A DNA stretch of 64,000 nt from Mycosphaerelloides madeirae (taxonomy: Eukaryota; Ascomycota; Dothideomycetes; Mycosphaerellales; Mycosphaerellaceae): positions 1 to 64,000 of the forward strand of contig NHNV01000022.1 in NCBI GenBank assembly GCA_002785995.1, written 5' to 3'. Shown here piece after piece: positions 62,779-64,000 of the stretch (its first letter is position 1; each line of letters opens with the position of its first letter). The notes under the pieces are model-generated. The model did no database searches, was not told where the DNA came from, and was given only the letters and a program-made list of their open reading frames with translations. Made by a program: the position numbers and the translations under genes.

Positions 62779-64000
62779 GACGATGGATGATGGTTTTGGG
62801 ATGTTGAGCTTCGTTTTGGGAGCGATCTTGGCTGATGATCTTTCGTGGCGATCGATGAGAAGACTTATGTAGTGCTGTTCTGTTCTGACGATGGCCGATC
62901 CGGTTACCGAAAGGAATCCCACGAGGCTCGGATGGATGACCGGAGGATGCTTAGATGAGACAACTTGGAGGAATGGTGTGCTGGCGGTGTGGTGCGTGGG
63001 GTTGGCGTTGCTTGCTCCGCGGTGATGAAGAGTTTCAGTCAGAGAGATAGTAAAAGCAGAGAAAGGAGGAAGAAGAATGTGGGTGGGAGGGTGTTTGATT
63101 AAAGTACGGCGGCCGTAGTACGCCTCACAGCTCAGCCTTGCCTTTTTTGCCGTTTGATAACATCCCTGGCGGGCCTGCAAAGAGCCGTGGACGTGGACCT
63201 TGTTGATCAAGCAACCAAGAAAATCTGGGGAGGACAGGCCTAAATTCCATCCCTCGGCCGCGGGACCGGGAGTCTGCCTGTAACTTTGCTGCTTTAGCTT
63301 GGCTGTCCGGTAGCGTTTGTCAGGCACGTCAGCACCTGAGGGGCGAATGGGATGGCAGCCGCCGCGCCCATGGATCCGAGTCGTACGGCATTCCGCATTT
63401 CTGTTGATCGGGCAAGTGTTTGGAATAATACTTGCGCGAGGGTACCGTTTGCCGTTTGCGAGGATGCCAACTCCTTCACCGCCCTTCTGTGCATGTATGA
63501 TGTCGGAGGCTGCTGTGCGCGCGATTTACACGCCGGATTCTGGGAGCACATCCCACACTGACACGGGCAAGGAAGCGCTCCCCGGTTTGTTCATTCTCGC
63601 TGGCGTAAACTGCAGGGGTTTGCGGCACGACAGATCTGGCTCCCGAACCGGCTTGCTGAATTCGATCAGTAGCATGCAACGGCGTTCCCTCGCTTCGGGA
63701 TCTCTGTCGTCGCCGCGGTCGACTCGCGTGGTGTCTGGTCGTGTCTTGTCGTGTCGTGGGTGAGACAGCACACGCCTCCTGTTGTCTTCTCCGCTTCGTA
63801 TCACATCGGCGGGCCTGGTCACGTATTCGTCAGCGCCCAAGGAAGCGCCGAACGAAGACGATGGCGCGGCGAGGACGGAGGCACCAACGGCCGCAAGAAT
63901 CAGAATCAGTGGCAGGATGAGGGTGATGAGGGTTTGCGGTTTTGACGTATGGAGGTGGTGGAAAGGAAGCGTCTCCACCCCCACACTTTAGTCGAAGCTA
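62779..64000. other. 1.2-kb right end of the window without a clear gene
   Basis: ORFs on both strands overlap. One minus-strand ORF (63984-63526) begins with a signal-peptide-like stretch but only from a GTG codon. A GTGTC/GTCGT-rich simple repeat lies at about 63718-63765. A gene may continue beyond the edge. Confidence 0.35.

Noticed and set aside
62779..63327. Long upstream extension of the small minus-strand ORF at 62.6 kb
   Set aside because: The added part lacks protein-like features and starts far upstream through Thr/His-rich sequence.
63526..63984. ORF with a signal-peptide-like start at the right edge
   Set aside because: The apparent start is GTG, the rest is Arg-rich without a domain, and the frame overlaps ORFs on the other strand.

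Overview
The window is nuclear DNA of a filamentous ascomycete (Pezizomycotina). The genes carry many 48-65 nt GT-AG introns, often with a CTGAC/CTAAC-type branch site shortly before the acceptor. The gene content is typical of these fungi: a highly reducing polyketide synthase, a heterokaryon-incompatibility (HET) gene, a DUF6536 membrane protein, secreted proteases and Sec24. A Dothideomycete is my guess at class level; nothing here proves it. Splice sites were placed by eye. For all twelve genes of the metabolite cluster, and for most other spliced genes, the summed exon length is an exact multiple of three. Frames and junctions also agree with family motifs.

1-1394: the 5' end of a Ty1/copia-type LTR retrotransposon on the minus strand (gag, primer-binding site and one 195-bp LTR; the rest lies outside the window). 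It sits in the last exon of an MFS transporter gene (to 3278) and has cut off that gene's 3' end.

1.3-30.0 kb: a secondary-metabolite gene cluster. In order: truncated MFS transporter (-), cytochrome P450 (+), SDR (+), GMC oxidoreductase (-), polytopic membrane protein A (+), DUF3237 protein (+), second SDR (+), PaxM-type FAD monooxygenase (-), SAM methyltransferase (+), FMO-type monooxygenase (-), polytopic membrane protein B (-), and a ten-exon HR-PKS of 2332 aa (KS-AT-DH-psiMT-psiER-KR-ACP). The combination of a PKS without a release domain, an O-methyltransferase-like enzyme, a PaxM-like epoxidase-type flavoenzyme and cyclase/hydrolase-like membrane proteins recalls the aurovertin/citreoviridin/asteltoxin type of pathway. 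That would mean a polyene chain, pyrone release with O-methylation, then epoxidation and ring closure. The SDRs, P450, GMC enzyme and FMO would be extra tailoring steps. A 9-bp near-palindrome, TCGGACCGA (or its complement TCGGTCCGA), occurs five times in the window, always in cluster promoters, and is a candidate site for a pathway-specific Zn2Cys6 regulator. No such regulator is encoded in the window.

30.2-39.9 kb: ordinary genes: a DUF6536 membrane protein (-), Sec24 of the COPII coat (-), a small protein (+) and a secreted pepsin-like aspartic protease (+). 40.3-42.4 kb: a HET-domain gene broken by several frameshifts. 42.4-44.8 kb: no gene that I can support.

44.8-64.0 kb: a small hypothetical protein (+), a cytosolic-type polysaccharide deacetylase (-), a secreted HExxH metallopeptidase-like protein (-), a hypothetical protein (+), a small hypothetical protein (-), an ankyrin-containing nuclear-type protein (+), a small membrane protein (-), a frameshifted F-box gene (-), a dienelactone hydrolase (+), an 89-aa protein (+), an MFS sugar transporter (+), an enoyl-CoA hydratase/isomerase (+) and a small uncertain ORF (-). 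No tRNA, rRNA or CRISPR array was seen.
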